Below are positions 1 to 6,914 of a DNA stretch of 21,069 bases, in pieces. The DNA lies in the NCBI GenBank assembly GCA_029239935.1, contig JARBTY010000031.1:1-21069 (forward strand). Direction: 5' to 3'. The first letter of the stretch is position 1. The number at the start of each line of letters is the position of its first letter. The position numbers and the translations under genes were made by a program. Source of the DNA: Clostridia bacterium. Its GTDB lineage: Bacteria > Bacillota_A > Clostridia > Lachnospirales > Cellulosilyticaceae. Below the pieces are notes generated by a model, which ran no database searches, had not been told where the DNA came from, and was given only the letters and a program-made list of their open reading frames with translations.

Positions 1-14
1 TATAGCTTTATTTT

Positions 15-491
15 TTATTGGTCTTTCTGATCAAGACGCCAGCAATTTTTTCTGCAAAACTTCCCCTGACAATCATTGTCACAAATCACTTTCTTAGAAT
101 GACAAGTGGAACAGGCATATTCTCCTTTTTTTATAGCTTCAAGATTCTCGTAACTTTCCATCCATTCTTTTCCACAATCCATACATTTTACAGGACATAT
201 ATTGCGTGTAAAATTGCCACCTTCTATATGTATCGTTTTTCCATTAATCAAACTGTCAGCAATCTTTTCTCTAGCAGCAAGGAGAATACGCTGAAATGTC
301 GGTCTAGATACCTCCATTTTAGCAGCACACTCTCCTTGTTCAAATCCTTCTAAATCTTTGAGACGTATAGCTTCTAGTTCTTCAAGCTTTAATATATTTT
401 TAGGAATCTCTGCGACGTCTTTTTCAGACGGTACGAAATAAGGAACTTTAGGGATATTCTCAATTTTTCTCCATTTTATTGGTCTTGCCAA
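15..491 (-). CDS. UPF0251/DUF134 family HTH protein with Cys-rich C-terminus
   Basis: A 158-residue protein that I recognise as UPF0251 (DUF134) from its opening ARPIKWRKI and the helix-turn-helix segment around residues 35-75 (LEELEAIRL, then CAAKMEVSRPTFQRIL), similar to sigma-70 region 4 type HTHs. The family is presumed to bind DNA; its biological role is not established. The C-terminal 60 residues carry nine of the ten cysteines: CPVKC and CMDC, then CSTC, then a cluster near the end. They look like a zinc ribbon plus a second metal or redox cluster. I choose the TTG at 491: GGAG lies at 504-501, nine bases upstream, whereas the longer frame's TTG at 500 directly abuts that GGAG and has no spacing. 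Family proteins also normally start M-x-RP. It is a single gene with its own promoter at 561-589. Confidence 0.85.
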   Translation of the reverse strand: MARPIKWRKIENIPKVPYFVPSEKDVAEIPKNILKLEELEAIRLKDLEGFEQGECAAKMEVSRPTFQRILLAAREKIADSLINGKTIHIEGGNFTRNICPVKCMDCGKEWMESYENLEAIKKGEYACSTCHSKKVICDNDCQGKFCRKNCWRLDQKDQ

Positions 492-560
492 CTCTATCAA
501 CTCCAGTATCTTATAAAAATAGCCATACGTTTCATTTGGAAATGCTGCTCTCTTATCACT

Positions 561-589
561 AGTTTACAAACATTGCCAGAGTCTGTCAA
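561..589 (-). promoter_or_regulatory. Promoter of the UPF0251 gene with overlapping inverted repeat
   Basis: On the minus strand TTGACA (589-584) and TAAACT (566-561) are separated by exactly 17 bases, giving a transcript start near 554 and a leader of about 60 bases. The 17-base sequence 573-589 is a near-perfect inverted repeat, TTGcCAGA-g-TCTGtCAA, with seven of eight pairs matching. It covers the -35 box and most of the spacer, so it is a plausible operator, perhaps for the HTH protein itself. The binding partner is inference. Confidence 0.6.
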
Positions 590-618
590 CCACCATGGGT
601 TCCTTTAGCCCCACTGCT

Positions 619-665
619 TTAAAATAAAATAAATGCCCTAAAAGTCTAGAACTTTTAGGGCATTT
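619..665 (-). terminator. Intrinsic terminator of the fucI-fucU operon
   Basis: Arms 631-645 (AAATGCCCTAAAAGT) and 651-665 are perfectly complementary over 15 bp, with a 5-base loop at 646-650. Read on the minus strand, the stem is followed by ATTTTATTTTA (630-620), a U-rich tail. It lies 11 bases after the fucU stop codon. Confidence 0.88.
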
Positions 666-675
666 GTACTATATG

Positions 676-1110
676 TTATTTATCTAAGACAACACCTTTT
701 TTAAGAATAATATTGGCATAAAGAGCACTTTCACTTGTGGCAACAATTGCATAAGCCTTTTGAGCCCTATCATAAAAGTCAAATCTTTCGATAAACTCTA
801 TTTTTGCCTCTTTACCATCATGTTTTTTAACAACCTCTTTATAGTCTTCCCAAATCATTGGAACTGTTGGGTCTCCCTCTACGACTTGCATAAGCCCAAC
901 TGAAGTAGGTGCATAAGTATCTAATGGAAAAAAAGGAAGTATGGCTTCTAAAATTTGAGTTACAGTATGGCCATCACATCTCACAAGCCTTTGGGCATTA
1001 GTATCTGCTGGAAAGTTGCCATCAGCAAAAACAATCTCATCTCCATGTCCCATGGACATCAATATATGCATGAGGTCTGGTGATATAATCGCAGGTATCT
1101 TCTTTAACAT
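676..1110 (-). CDS. fucU: L-fucose mutarotase, RbsD/FucU family (copy 1)
   Basis: A 144-residue protein of the RbsD/FucU family, which speeds the interchange of the alpha and beta pyranose forms of L-fucose so that the isomerase gets the anomer it uses. It acts in the cytoplasm. Family landmarks are all present: SMGHGDEIVFADGNFP with the catalytic His and Asp, RCDGH, the tyrosine in FDFYDRAQKAYAIV, and the C-terminal YANIILKKGV. The length matches E. coli FucU (about 140). It follows fucI by 15 bases, with AGGAGGA at 1124-1118 placed in that gap, so the two are one transcript. The family also accepts other aldoses, but the fucI partner makes L-fucose (or a sugar of the same configuration) the best assignment. 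A second, diverged copy is at 12993-13424. Confidence 0.92.
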   Translation of the reverse strand: MLKKIPAIISPDLMHILMSMGHGDEIVFADGNFPADTNAQRLVRCDGHTVTQILEAILPFFPLDTYAPTSVGLMQVVEGDPTVPMIWEDYKEVVKKHDGKEAKIEFIERFDFYDRAQKAYAIVATSESALYANIILKKGVVLDK

Positions 1111-1125
1111 CGCTTAATCCTCCTA

Positions 1126-2922
1126 TTAACACTTCTTATAAAGCGGTCCGAAAGCCACGCACGCTCTATAATCTGCACCTTCTAAGTCTTTTGTTCCAAA
1201 TGCGCCCCATGTTTTTGGTCGTAAAATTCTTTCTTCTTCAACATTGTGCATAGCCACTGGTATCCTGAGCATTGCTGCCATAGTAATAAGATCATCTCCA
1301 ATATGTCCATAGCTTACTGCTCCGTGATTAGCTGACCATGCATTCATCACACTATAAACATCTTTGAATACCCCTTCTCCTGTTAATTTTGGAGCAAACC
1401 ATGTTGTTGGCCATGTCTGATCAGTCCGTTTGTTAAGAACTTCATGTACATCTTCTGGTAAGTCCACTGTATAACCTTCTGCAATCTGAAGAATGGGACC
1501 TAATCCTTTTACGATAGAAATACGGCTCATTGTAACAGGCATACTACCTTTACTTAAGAAGCATGAAGAAAAGCCGCCTCCCCTAAAATATTCAGTATTA
1601 GCTGGTGGCCACAGGGTTGCATCCAAGCATTTTTGAACTTCTTCTTCTTGAATATCCCAATAGGGTTTCATTGTTGGGTTACCTTCGTCATCTGACTGCT
1701 GACCAGTACCATCTAAAGTTGTTGAACCAGAGTTGATAAGATGGATAATGCCATTTTCTGCAAAACCTGTAAGCTTATGTCCTGTTACCCTTTCTACAGC
1801 ATCCGGACTCCAATATGTCCTGACATCTGAGAAGATTTGTGCGGTATTGGTAAGCAAATGACCAAATAACATAGCCACGCCGTTTAATGAGTCATTTTCT
1901 GTTGCCATTACAAAAGCTTCTCTGATACCATTCCAGTCAAAAGAAGAATTAAGAACGGCTTCCATGAAGTCTCCGTTTGGAAGATAGTCCGTCCATTGTC
2001 TTTGTCCTTGAAATCCGGCTGCAATCGCATTATGTCCTTCTGCTTCTTCACCAAAGCCCATCTCAGCAAGTTTTGGATTACCTATCATAAGGTCACGGCA
2101 GATAATGGTCATTTTAACAATATACTCCCAATCTGCTAATTTTTGCTCTGTTGATCTTTGAACGGCTTCGCTATTGACATCTGCACCTTGTTTACAATTT
2201 GTTTTTGTCCAAGCTAGAGCCTTTTCATATTCTTCTTGATCATAGATACCTTCTTGAATACGTCTAGAAATCTCACACATATCAATGTATTCATTTCTCA
2301 TGCCCAGATAGTCACTGAAGAAATGAGGATCTACAACCGATCCTGCAATCCCCATCGATACACTTCCGATAGATAAATAAGATTTGTCTTTCATCGTTGC
2401 TACTGCAAGACCTGCCTTAGCAAATTTGATAAGCTTTTCTTGTACATCCGCCGGAATAGTATTATCTGTGACATCCTGCACATCTTTTCCATATATCGTA
2501 AATACAGGAAGTCCCATTTGATCATGTCCCGCTGCTGCTGCCGCTAGGTATACAGCTCCTGGTCGTTCAGTACCATTAAAACCCCAAATAGCTTTGACAC
2601 GATGAGGATTTTGGTCAACGGTCTCAGTACCATAACACCAGCATGGTGTTACGGTAAGTGATACCCCTACATTTTCTTTTTGAAACTTATCTTCACAACG
2701 GGCAGCCTCTGCGACACCGCCAATCGTTGAATCAGCAATAACACACTCCACTTTCTCTCCGCTTGGATGACGTAGATTCGCTTCCAAAAAGTCTGCTACA
2801 AGTTTTGCCATTCCCATTGTTTTGTCTTCTAAGGATTCTCTTACGCCTCTTCTTCTTCCATCTATAGTAGGTCTAATCCCTATTTTAGGAAGACTGCCAT
2901 TTAATCTAAACATATTATTCAT
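1126..2922 (-). CDS. fucI: L-fucose isomerase
   Basis: A 598-residue protein recognised as L-fucose isomerase, which converts L-fucose to L-fuculose using Mn2+ and commonly also accepts D-arabinose. E. coli FucI has 591 residues. Its known catalytic residues Glu337, Asp361 and His528 all map here with a constant offset of five: Glu342 in ATENDSLNG, Asp366 in FSDVRTYW, and His533 in [10 protein letters not shown]. The [12 protein letters not shown] stretch is also typical. The ATG at 2922 has AAGGAGGG six bases upstream. It is the first gene of a two-gene operon with fucU, transcribed away from an AraR-type regulator. The usual downstream enzymes, fuculokinase and fuculose-phosphate aldolase, are not in this operon, so L-fuculose must be used through genes elsewhere, or the true substrate is a related sugar. 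Confidence 0.95.
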   Translation of the reverse strand: MNNMFRLNGSLPKIGIRPTIDGRRRGVRESLEDKTMGMAKLVADFLEANLRHPSGEKVECVIADSTIGGVAEAARCEDKFQKENVGVSLTVTPCWCYGTETVDQNPHRVKAIWGFNGTERPGAVYLAAAAAGHDQMGLPVFTIYGKDVQDVTDNTIPADVQEKLIKFAKAGLAVATMKDKSYLSIGSVSMGIAGSVVDPHFFSDYLGMRNEYIDMCEISRRIQEGIYDQEEYEKALAWTKTNCKQGADVNSEAVQRSTEQKLADWEYIVKMTIICRDLMIGNPKLAEMGFGEEAEGHNAIAAGFQGQRQWTDYLPNGDFMEAVLNSSFDWNGIREAFVMATENDSLNGVAMLFGHLLTNTAQIFSDVRTYWSPDAVERVTGHKLTGFAENGIIHLINSGSTTLDGTGQQSDDEGNPTMKPYWDIQEEEVQKCLDATLWPPANTEYFRGGGFSSCFLSKGSMPVTMSRISIVKGLGPILQIAEGYTVDLPEDVHEVLNKRTDQTWPTTWFAPKLTGEGVFKDVYSVMNAWSANHGAVSYGHIGDDLITMAAMLRIPVAMHNVEEERILRPKTWGAFGTKDLEGADYRACVAFGPLYKKC

Positions 2923-2966
2923 TTTATTCCCTCCTTGGACTTATGAGATATACTTGATAAATTACC

Positions 2967-3030
2967 GGTATAAATTCTGTTTCAATATCACTTGCTCTTT
3001 TCAGAGATTTTGGTATACTATATATATACC
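2967..3030 (-). promoter_or_regulatory. Candidate operators in the fucI leader
   Basis: A 19-base inverted repeat GGTATACTATATATATACC lies at 3012-3030, and a further GGTATA at 2967-2972 within the palindrome-like TTACCGGTATAA. Both sit downstream of the proposed fucI promoter, a position that suits a repressor acting as a block. The same half-site recurs three times nearer the divergent regulator (3176-3181, 3207-3212, 3255-3260). Confidence 0.55.
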
Positions 3031-3056
3031 TGTTGAAGTAATGCTTTATACTATAT

Positions 3057-3085
3057 AATCTAATGTATTATGACATATTTGTCAA
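3057..3085 (-). promoter_or_regulatory. Proposed fucI-fucU promoter
   Basis: On the minus strand TTGACA (3085-3080) is followed after 17 bases by TAGATT (3062-3057), a perfect -35 box and a four-of-six -10 box. Transcription would start near 3050, giving a leader of about 130 bases that contains the 3012-3030 inverted repeat. Confidence 0.5.
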
Positions 3086-3162
3086 TTAATTTATGGTTAT
3101 TAATTTATTTTTATTTATTTTATTTGTATTTTAAAATCAACCTGATATAAAAAGGTAATATT

Positions 3163-3271
3163 GGTTCATAATAAATATACCGATATTATTATCAATTCAA
3201 ATCATTGGTATATTACAAGTAGCAAAGAGTATCATTTAGTATTGCATTCTTTTATATACCTCTAGTATAAT
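3163..3271 (+). promoter_or_regulatory. Regulator promoter and nearby operator half-sites
   Basis: On the plus strand TTGCAT (3242-3247) and a perfect TATAAT (3266-3271) are spaced by 18 bases, about 45 bases before the regulator start. TATACC at 3255-3260 lies inside the spacer, and GGTATA at 3207-3212 lies upstream of the -35. The 19-mer at 3163-3181, GGTTCATAATAAATATACC, has the same length and ends as the fucI-proximal repeat at 3012-3030, with a degenerate left arm. This arrangement suggests autoregulation by the adjacent repressor. The remaining AT-rich sequence between about 3086 and 3160 shows nothing recognisable. Confidence 0.5.
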
Positions 3272-3313
3272 TTCTTTATAGTTTAATTATCACTTTTATT
3301 AAAGGAGCCTATA

Positions 3314-4381
3314 ATGGAGCATTCACGTAAAACTATACCCCTCTATCTGCAGATTTACAGTGATCTTAAAACCCTTATTGAGCAAGGACATTATGAAACT
3401 GGTACTTTTTTACCTTCCGAAAGAACCCTCAGCGAACATTATGATGTCGAGCGGCTTACACTACGAAAAGCTCTGTCTTTGCTCGTTTCCGAAAATTATA
3501 TTATAAAACTGCCTGGTGCAGGCAATAAGATCATTTATGCACCTGTGATTTCTTCATCTGTTACTTCTGAATCTAATGCGATTGTCTATGTCCTGCCTGA
3601 CATGGATAACGAGCGGGTTGCTCAGGCCTATCATATGGAAATCTGTAATTATCTTGAAGAATACTGCAAAAAGGATGGTTTAGACCTCATTTTCACCAAG
3701 TTGGGAAATTACCAGACAGAACCTTCTTTTTTACTGAACCCAGCTGCTGTAAAGGGGATTATATGGGTAGGGGACATTAATCCCGAATTTCTAGAAAAGG
3801 CCAGAAAAAGCGCTATACCTTCTATCGTGGTCTCTAACAATTATCCGAATTTTGCCCGTATTAATACAGACGATATTAACTGTGGTTATAATGCAACCTG
3901 CCATTTGATTGAACAAGGCTGTAAACGCATTGTGCATATCACAGGTTTTCCCAACTATATTAATACCAAAAACCGAAGCGAAGGTTATCGCAGGGCGCTT
4001 CTTGTCAATGGCTTACAAGTTATTCCCGAACTTGTTTTACACGGAGACTGGAACTTCTTAAGCGGCTACTCAGGTGTTTTAAATCTTATTCAAAAAGGTG
4101 TATCCTTTGATGGTATCATGGCTTCAAATGATATGATGGCTCTCGGTGCTATGAAAGCTGTCATCACCTCCGGACTGAAAGTACCGGAAGATGTAAAAAT
4201 CATAGGTATTGATAATATTGAACAAAGTAAGATTTCTATTCCTTCACTTACTACTATTTGTGTAGAGCAGCAGAGTATTGCCAAACTAGCTTTTCTGTTT
4301 TTACAGCAGATCATCGGGGGTTCTTCCATTCCTGATGAGATTCTTATACCCGGAAGACTTATTAAACGAGAAACAACCTAA
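3314..4381 (+). CDS. AraR-type transcriptional regulator (GntR HTH + LacI-fold sensor)
   Basis: A 355-residue regulator with two parts. Residues about 6-75 form a GntR winged helix (PLYLQIYSDLK, then LPSERTLSEHYDVERLTLRKAL). Residues about 85-350 form a periplasmic-binding-protein-like sensor of the LacI type, visible in FDGIMASNDMMALGAMKAV, VPEDVKIIGIDNIE and SLTTICVEQQSIAKLA. This combination is that of Bacillus AraR, a sugar-responsive repressor of pentose and related genes. Divergent placement beside fucI-fucU points to L-fucose or a similar sugar as the effector, which is inference. AAAGGAG at 3301-3307 precedes the ATG. The RpiR gene starts 35 bases after it and probably shares the transcript. 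Confidence 0.88.
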   Translation: MEHSRKTIPLYLQIYSDLKTLIEQGHYETGTFLPSERTLSEHYDVERLTLRKALSLLVSENYIIKLPGAGNKIIYAPVISSSVTSESNAIVYVLPDMDNERVAQAYHMEICNYLEEYCKKDGLDLIFTKLGNYQTEPSFLLNPAAVKGIIWVGDINPEFLEKARKSAIPSIVVSNNYPNFARINTDDINCGYNATCHLIEQGCKRIVHITGFPNYINTKNRSEGYRRALLVNGLQVIPELVLHGDWNFLSGYSGVLNLIQKGVSFDGIMASNDMMALGAMKAVITSGLKVPEDVKIIGIDNIEQSKISIPSLTTICVEQQSIAKLAFLFLQQIIGGSSIPDEILIPGRLIKRETT

Positions 4382-4416
4382 ATATAACCTATACAAGTTA
4401 ACAGGAGTAATTTAAA

Positions 4417-5253
4417 ATGTCCCTATTTTATTTTGATACAGAAAATAAATCAATTACTACAAGCCAAAAAAAAATCATTGATTATATTTATAAAAACAGG
4501 GAAACTATTCCCTATCTATCTATTGAACAGCTTTCAAACGTCCTAGGCGTCAGTAATGCCACTTTATCGCGGTTTTGCAAGCAAATGGGATACAGCAGTT
4601 TTAAAGACCTAAAATTTAAAATTTTAGAATCCCTTGCTGTCTCTCCAGACAAAAAACTTTTACTTTCTCTTTCACAAAATACAGCAGGCAGTGTCTCCCA
4701 TTCTTTAGACTGCCAGATTCAAAATCTGCTCAAAACCAAGGAGCATTTATCAGAAAAAATTATCAATCAAGCGATTGCTGCTCTGCTGAATGCCAATACC
4801 ATCTATCTGTTTGGCAAAGGCGCTTCCTCTTGTTTAGTCTCTCTTTTGGGCTTTCGCTTGACCCGTTTTGGTAAAAATATTATTACGATACCAACCGGCG
4901 GATCCGAGATCTTTGAGTCTCTTGCTAATCTCTCTACCAAAGACCTCGTTATCGTCTTTGGCTTTCAGAAAATGCCCATGGAAGCACGGGTTATCTTGGA
5001 TTACTGTAAAAAGTCTAACTATCCCTTAATGCTTTTTACGGACATGCTTTACAATGAGCCAGGCCAGCTAGGAGATATCACACTCTACGTGGACCGTGGT
5101 TCTGCCAACGAATACCATTCAATGAGTTCCCCCATAGCACTTATTGATGCACTTATTGTACAGTTCGCCCAAAGATCAGAGGAAACCTCTCTTGATAAGC
5201 TTTCTAAGCTTTATCAGCTAAAACAAGATTACGCTAATCAAATTCCTAGATAG
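4417..5253 (+). CDS. RpiR/MurR family transcriptional regulator
   Basis: A 278-residue regulator of the RpiR family. The N-terminal HTH (about residues 1-77) carries the family hallmark LSNVLGVSNATLSRFCKQMGYSS; a SIS sugar-phosphate-binding domain occupies roughly residues 105-235, with YLFGKGASS and the following strand-helix pattern. Such proteins sense phosphosugars and control the corresponding catabolic genes, as repressors or activators. It follows the AraR-type gene by 35 bases, with AGGAG at 4403-4407, so both are likely co-transcribed, pairing a free-sugar sensor with a phosphosugar sensor. Its stop codon TAG (5251-5253) is also the first three bases of the terminator stem. The ligand and target genes cannot be read from the sequence. 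Confidence 0.88.
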   Translation: MSLFYFDTENKSITTSQKKIIDYIYKNRETIPYLSIEQLSNVLGVSNATLSRFCKQMGYSSFKDLKFKILESLAVSPDKKLLLSLSQNTAGSVSHSLDCQIQNLLKTKEHLSEKIINQAIAALLNANTIYLFGKGASSCLVSLLGFRLTRFGKNIITIPTGGSEIFESLANLSTKDLVIVFGFQKMPMEARVILDYCKKSNYPLMLFTDMLYNEPGQLGDITLYVDRGSANEYHSMSSPIALIDALIVQFAQRSEETSLDKLSKLYQLKQDYANQIPR

Positions 5254-5293
5254 AAATAAGACACTGTCAATTGATTACAGTGTCTTATTTCTA
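5251..5293. terminator. Bidirectional terminator between convergent operons
   Basis: Arms 5251-5267 (TAGAAATAAGACACTGT) and 5277-5293 are perfectly complementary over 17 bp with a 9-base loop. Each arm begins, on its own strand, with the TAG stop codon of one convergent gene: the RpiR gene on plus, the PHP gene on minus. The U-rich side of the stem serves as the tail in both directions; there is no long separate U run, so the terminator call is good but not perfect. Confidence 0.8.
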
Positions 5294-6070
5294 TATCAGA
5301 GGGCTCACGTAGTCTCCCCCTAGAATATGAAGTTGTTTCAAAGCCTTTTTAAGAATCCCGGCGGCCTTTACCTTAAATCCAATATCGTTATGAATTTCAA
5401 TTGTATAGCATTCCGCTCTTATTGCTTCCCTTAACTCCTTAATGGTAGAGCAATCTTTTTCGAAGTGATTAAAAAGGCATCCATATTGAAAGGACTGATG
5501 GGTATCACTTCCTGCCAAAACAGGAAGTTTTAGCTTTTTCGCCAACTCCTCTACCCTCTTTTTGCTCTCAATGCCCTCTACCGCATAATCCTTACCATTT
5601 AAATCTATAAAATCAAATCTTTGCAAAAGTTTTTCATTGAGTTCTGGAATATGCCCTTCTTCTCTAAAAGGATGGCCTGCACCTATGAGCATCTCATAGG
5701 GCTCCGTAAACTTCAGCAGTTCTTCAAAGGTCAGAAAAGTTTCTTTTGATTTAAAAGGTTCCATTTTATCATTGAGTTCTAGTATTTCTTGCACCTTGCC
5801 AATAAGAAGAATATGTCCCCCCTCAATAATATCCACTTCCATGCCTGCAAAAACCCGTATCCCTTCTACAAGAAAGCACTCTTCTTCAACAGGATAATGA
5901 TTCATAATAAACTGATAAATTTCTTTAAACTCCATAGTATTAAAATGCTCTGTAAGACACAGTGCATCAAGTCCTGCATGTTTTGCCTCCTGAAACAAAT
6001 TAACAGTATATTCCTTTGAAAAAGGAAGTGTTTTTGCTAATTTGCCATGGGTATGAAAATCTATTTTCAT
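5291..6070 (-). CDS. PHP-domain metal-dependent phosphoesterase
   Basis: A 259-residue protein of the PHP (polymerase and histidinol phosphatase) superfamily. Metal-binding motifs are in the usual order: DFHTHG (His6, His8), TEHFN (Glu41, His42), GMEVD (Glu78), GAGHP (His133) and GSDTHQ (Asp189, His191). These proteins hydrolyse phosphate esters through a trinuclear metal site; the substrate is unknown here. I start at the ATG at 6070 (MKIDFHTH), with AAGGA eight bases upstream, because the ATG at 6079 directly abuts that ribosome binding site. It is the last gene of the ECF transporter operon, 22 bases after ecfT, which suggests that it processes the imported compound or a phosphorylated derivative. 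Histidinol phosphatase is an alternative, but nothing nearby concerns histidine. Confidence 0.82.
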   Translation of the reverse strand: MKIDFHTHGKLAKTLPFSKEYTVNLFQEAKHAGLDALCLTEHFNTMEFKEIYQFIMNHYPVEEECFLVEGIRVFAGMEVDIIEGGHILLIGKVQEILELNDKMEPFKSKETFLTFEELLKFTEPYEMLIGAGHPFREEGHIPELNEKLLQRFDFIDLNGKDYAVEGIESKKRVEELAKKLKLPVLAGSDTHQSFQYGCLFNHFEKDCSTIKELREAIRAECYTIEIHNDIGFKVKAAGILKKALKQLHILGGDYVSPLI

Positions 6071-6092
6071 TGTCAGCATCCTTTCTAGTAAC

Positions 6093-6914
6093 TTAAAGCA
6101 TCCCTTCTAAAATCCATATGCCAGACACATAAATAATGGAAAAAATGAGAAACAAATAATCTTTATGGGTAAATACCCTGTGGGAAAGCTTTAACCTTTT
6201 AACTTCTTTGTTGGACAGCGCATACCGATATCCCTTCATTTCCAATGCCTCTACTGTGGTTCTAGAGCGTTTGGCTGTATTTAACATCAATGGATAAAAG
6301 GATAAAACAGCAATCTTCATCTGGTAAGTCAAAAATCGTATTTTACCTAAAAACCCTTTGGTATCCGGAAGAACACCTCTTAACCTATGAGATAACATAA
6401 TATTTTGAAACTCCTCCATTAGTACAGGCAATATCCTATAAGAAAAAGATATACTGAAAGAAAACTGATCTGGACAGCCTAAGGATAGCAGCCCATCGGA
6501 AAGCTTATCAGGATCCATACTGGAAAACACTGTAATGGAGGCCAGTGACACGATAGCTACCTTTAAACTTAATATCAGGAGTGGGTAAAGCGTTGTCCTA
6601 TTACCTCCAAAAAACAGCGAGATAAAAAGCAGGTAACCTGTCTGTGAAAAAATCCCTAGACAAAATACAAACAAAATAAGCGGTACTGTTTTTGCCATTT
6701 TAGTCGTTAAAATAACAAACAAAAAAAGTCCTAACAAAATGGGCACACTCTGCAAAAACCAAGGTACTACTCCAAAAAAGCAATACCATACAATCAATGT
6801 ACGGGAATCTAATTTAGCAATAAAGGTATCATCATTTCCATAAGCATTTTTTAGAACCTGCTGCCGCACATAATCAATTGTAAACTTATCTAAAATGTTT
6901 TCAGATAGCTTCAT
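6093..6914 (-). CDS. ECF transporter T component (EcfT-like membrane protein)
   Basis: A 273-residue membrane protein with clustered hydrophobic segments near residues 38-65, 72-100 and 108-128 and a final one near 250-270, plus a long amphipathic cytosolic region. This is the layout of EcfT (CbiQ family), which couples the ATPases to the substrate-binding subunit. Of the two conserved Arg-Gly coupling motifs, the first is clear (SHRLRG). The second reads ALEMKGY, with Met-Lys where Ala-Arg is usual. The start is the ATG at 6914, overlapping the ATPase gene's end by 14 bases, with AAGGAGGG eight bases upstream; the longer frame to 7082 runs inside the ATPase gene and lacks family similarity. 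Translational coupling with the ATPase is likely. Confidence 0.85.
   Translation of the reverse strand: MKLSENILDKFTIDYVRQQVLKNAYGNDDTFIAKLDSRTLIVWYCFFGVVPWFLQSVPILLGLFLFVILTTKMAKTVPLILFVFCLGIFSQTGYLLFISLFFGGNRTTLYPLLILSLKVAIVSLASITVFSSMDPDKLSDGLLSLGCPDQFSFSISFSYRILPVLMEEFQNIMLSHRLRGVLPDTKGFLGKIRFLTYQMKIAVLSFYPLMLNTAKRSRTTVEALEMKGYRYALSNKEVKRLKLSHRVFTHKDYLFLIFSIIYVSGIWILEGML

Noticed and set aside
523..537. Third LacI operator in the UPF0251 leader (ATACGTTTCAT)
   Set aside because: Only one half resembles the CGAAACGTTTCG core; there is no second arm and no link to the sugar operon.
2822..3058. Small plus-strand ORF opposite the start of fucI
   Set aside because: It runs antisense to the fucI 5' end and through its leader and operators, has no ribosome binding site of note, and has no recognisable protein features.
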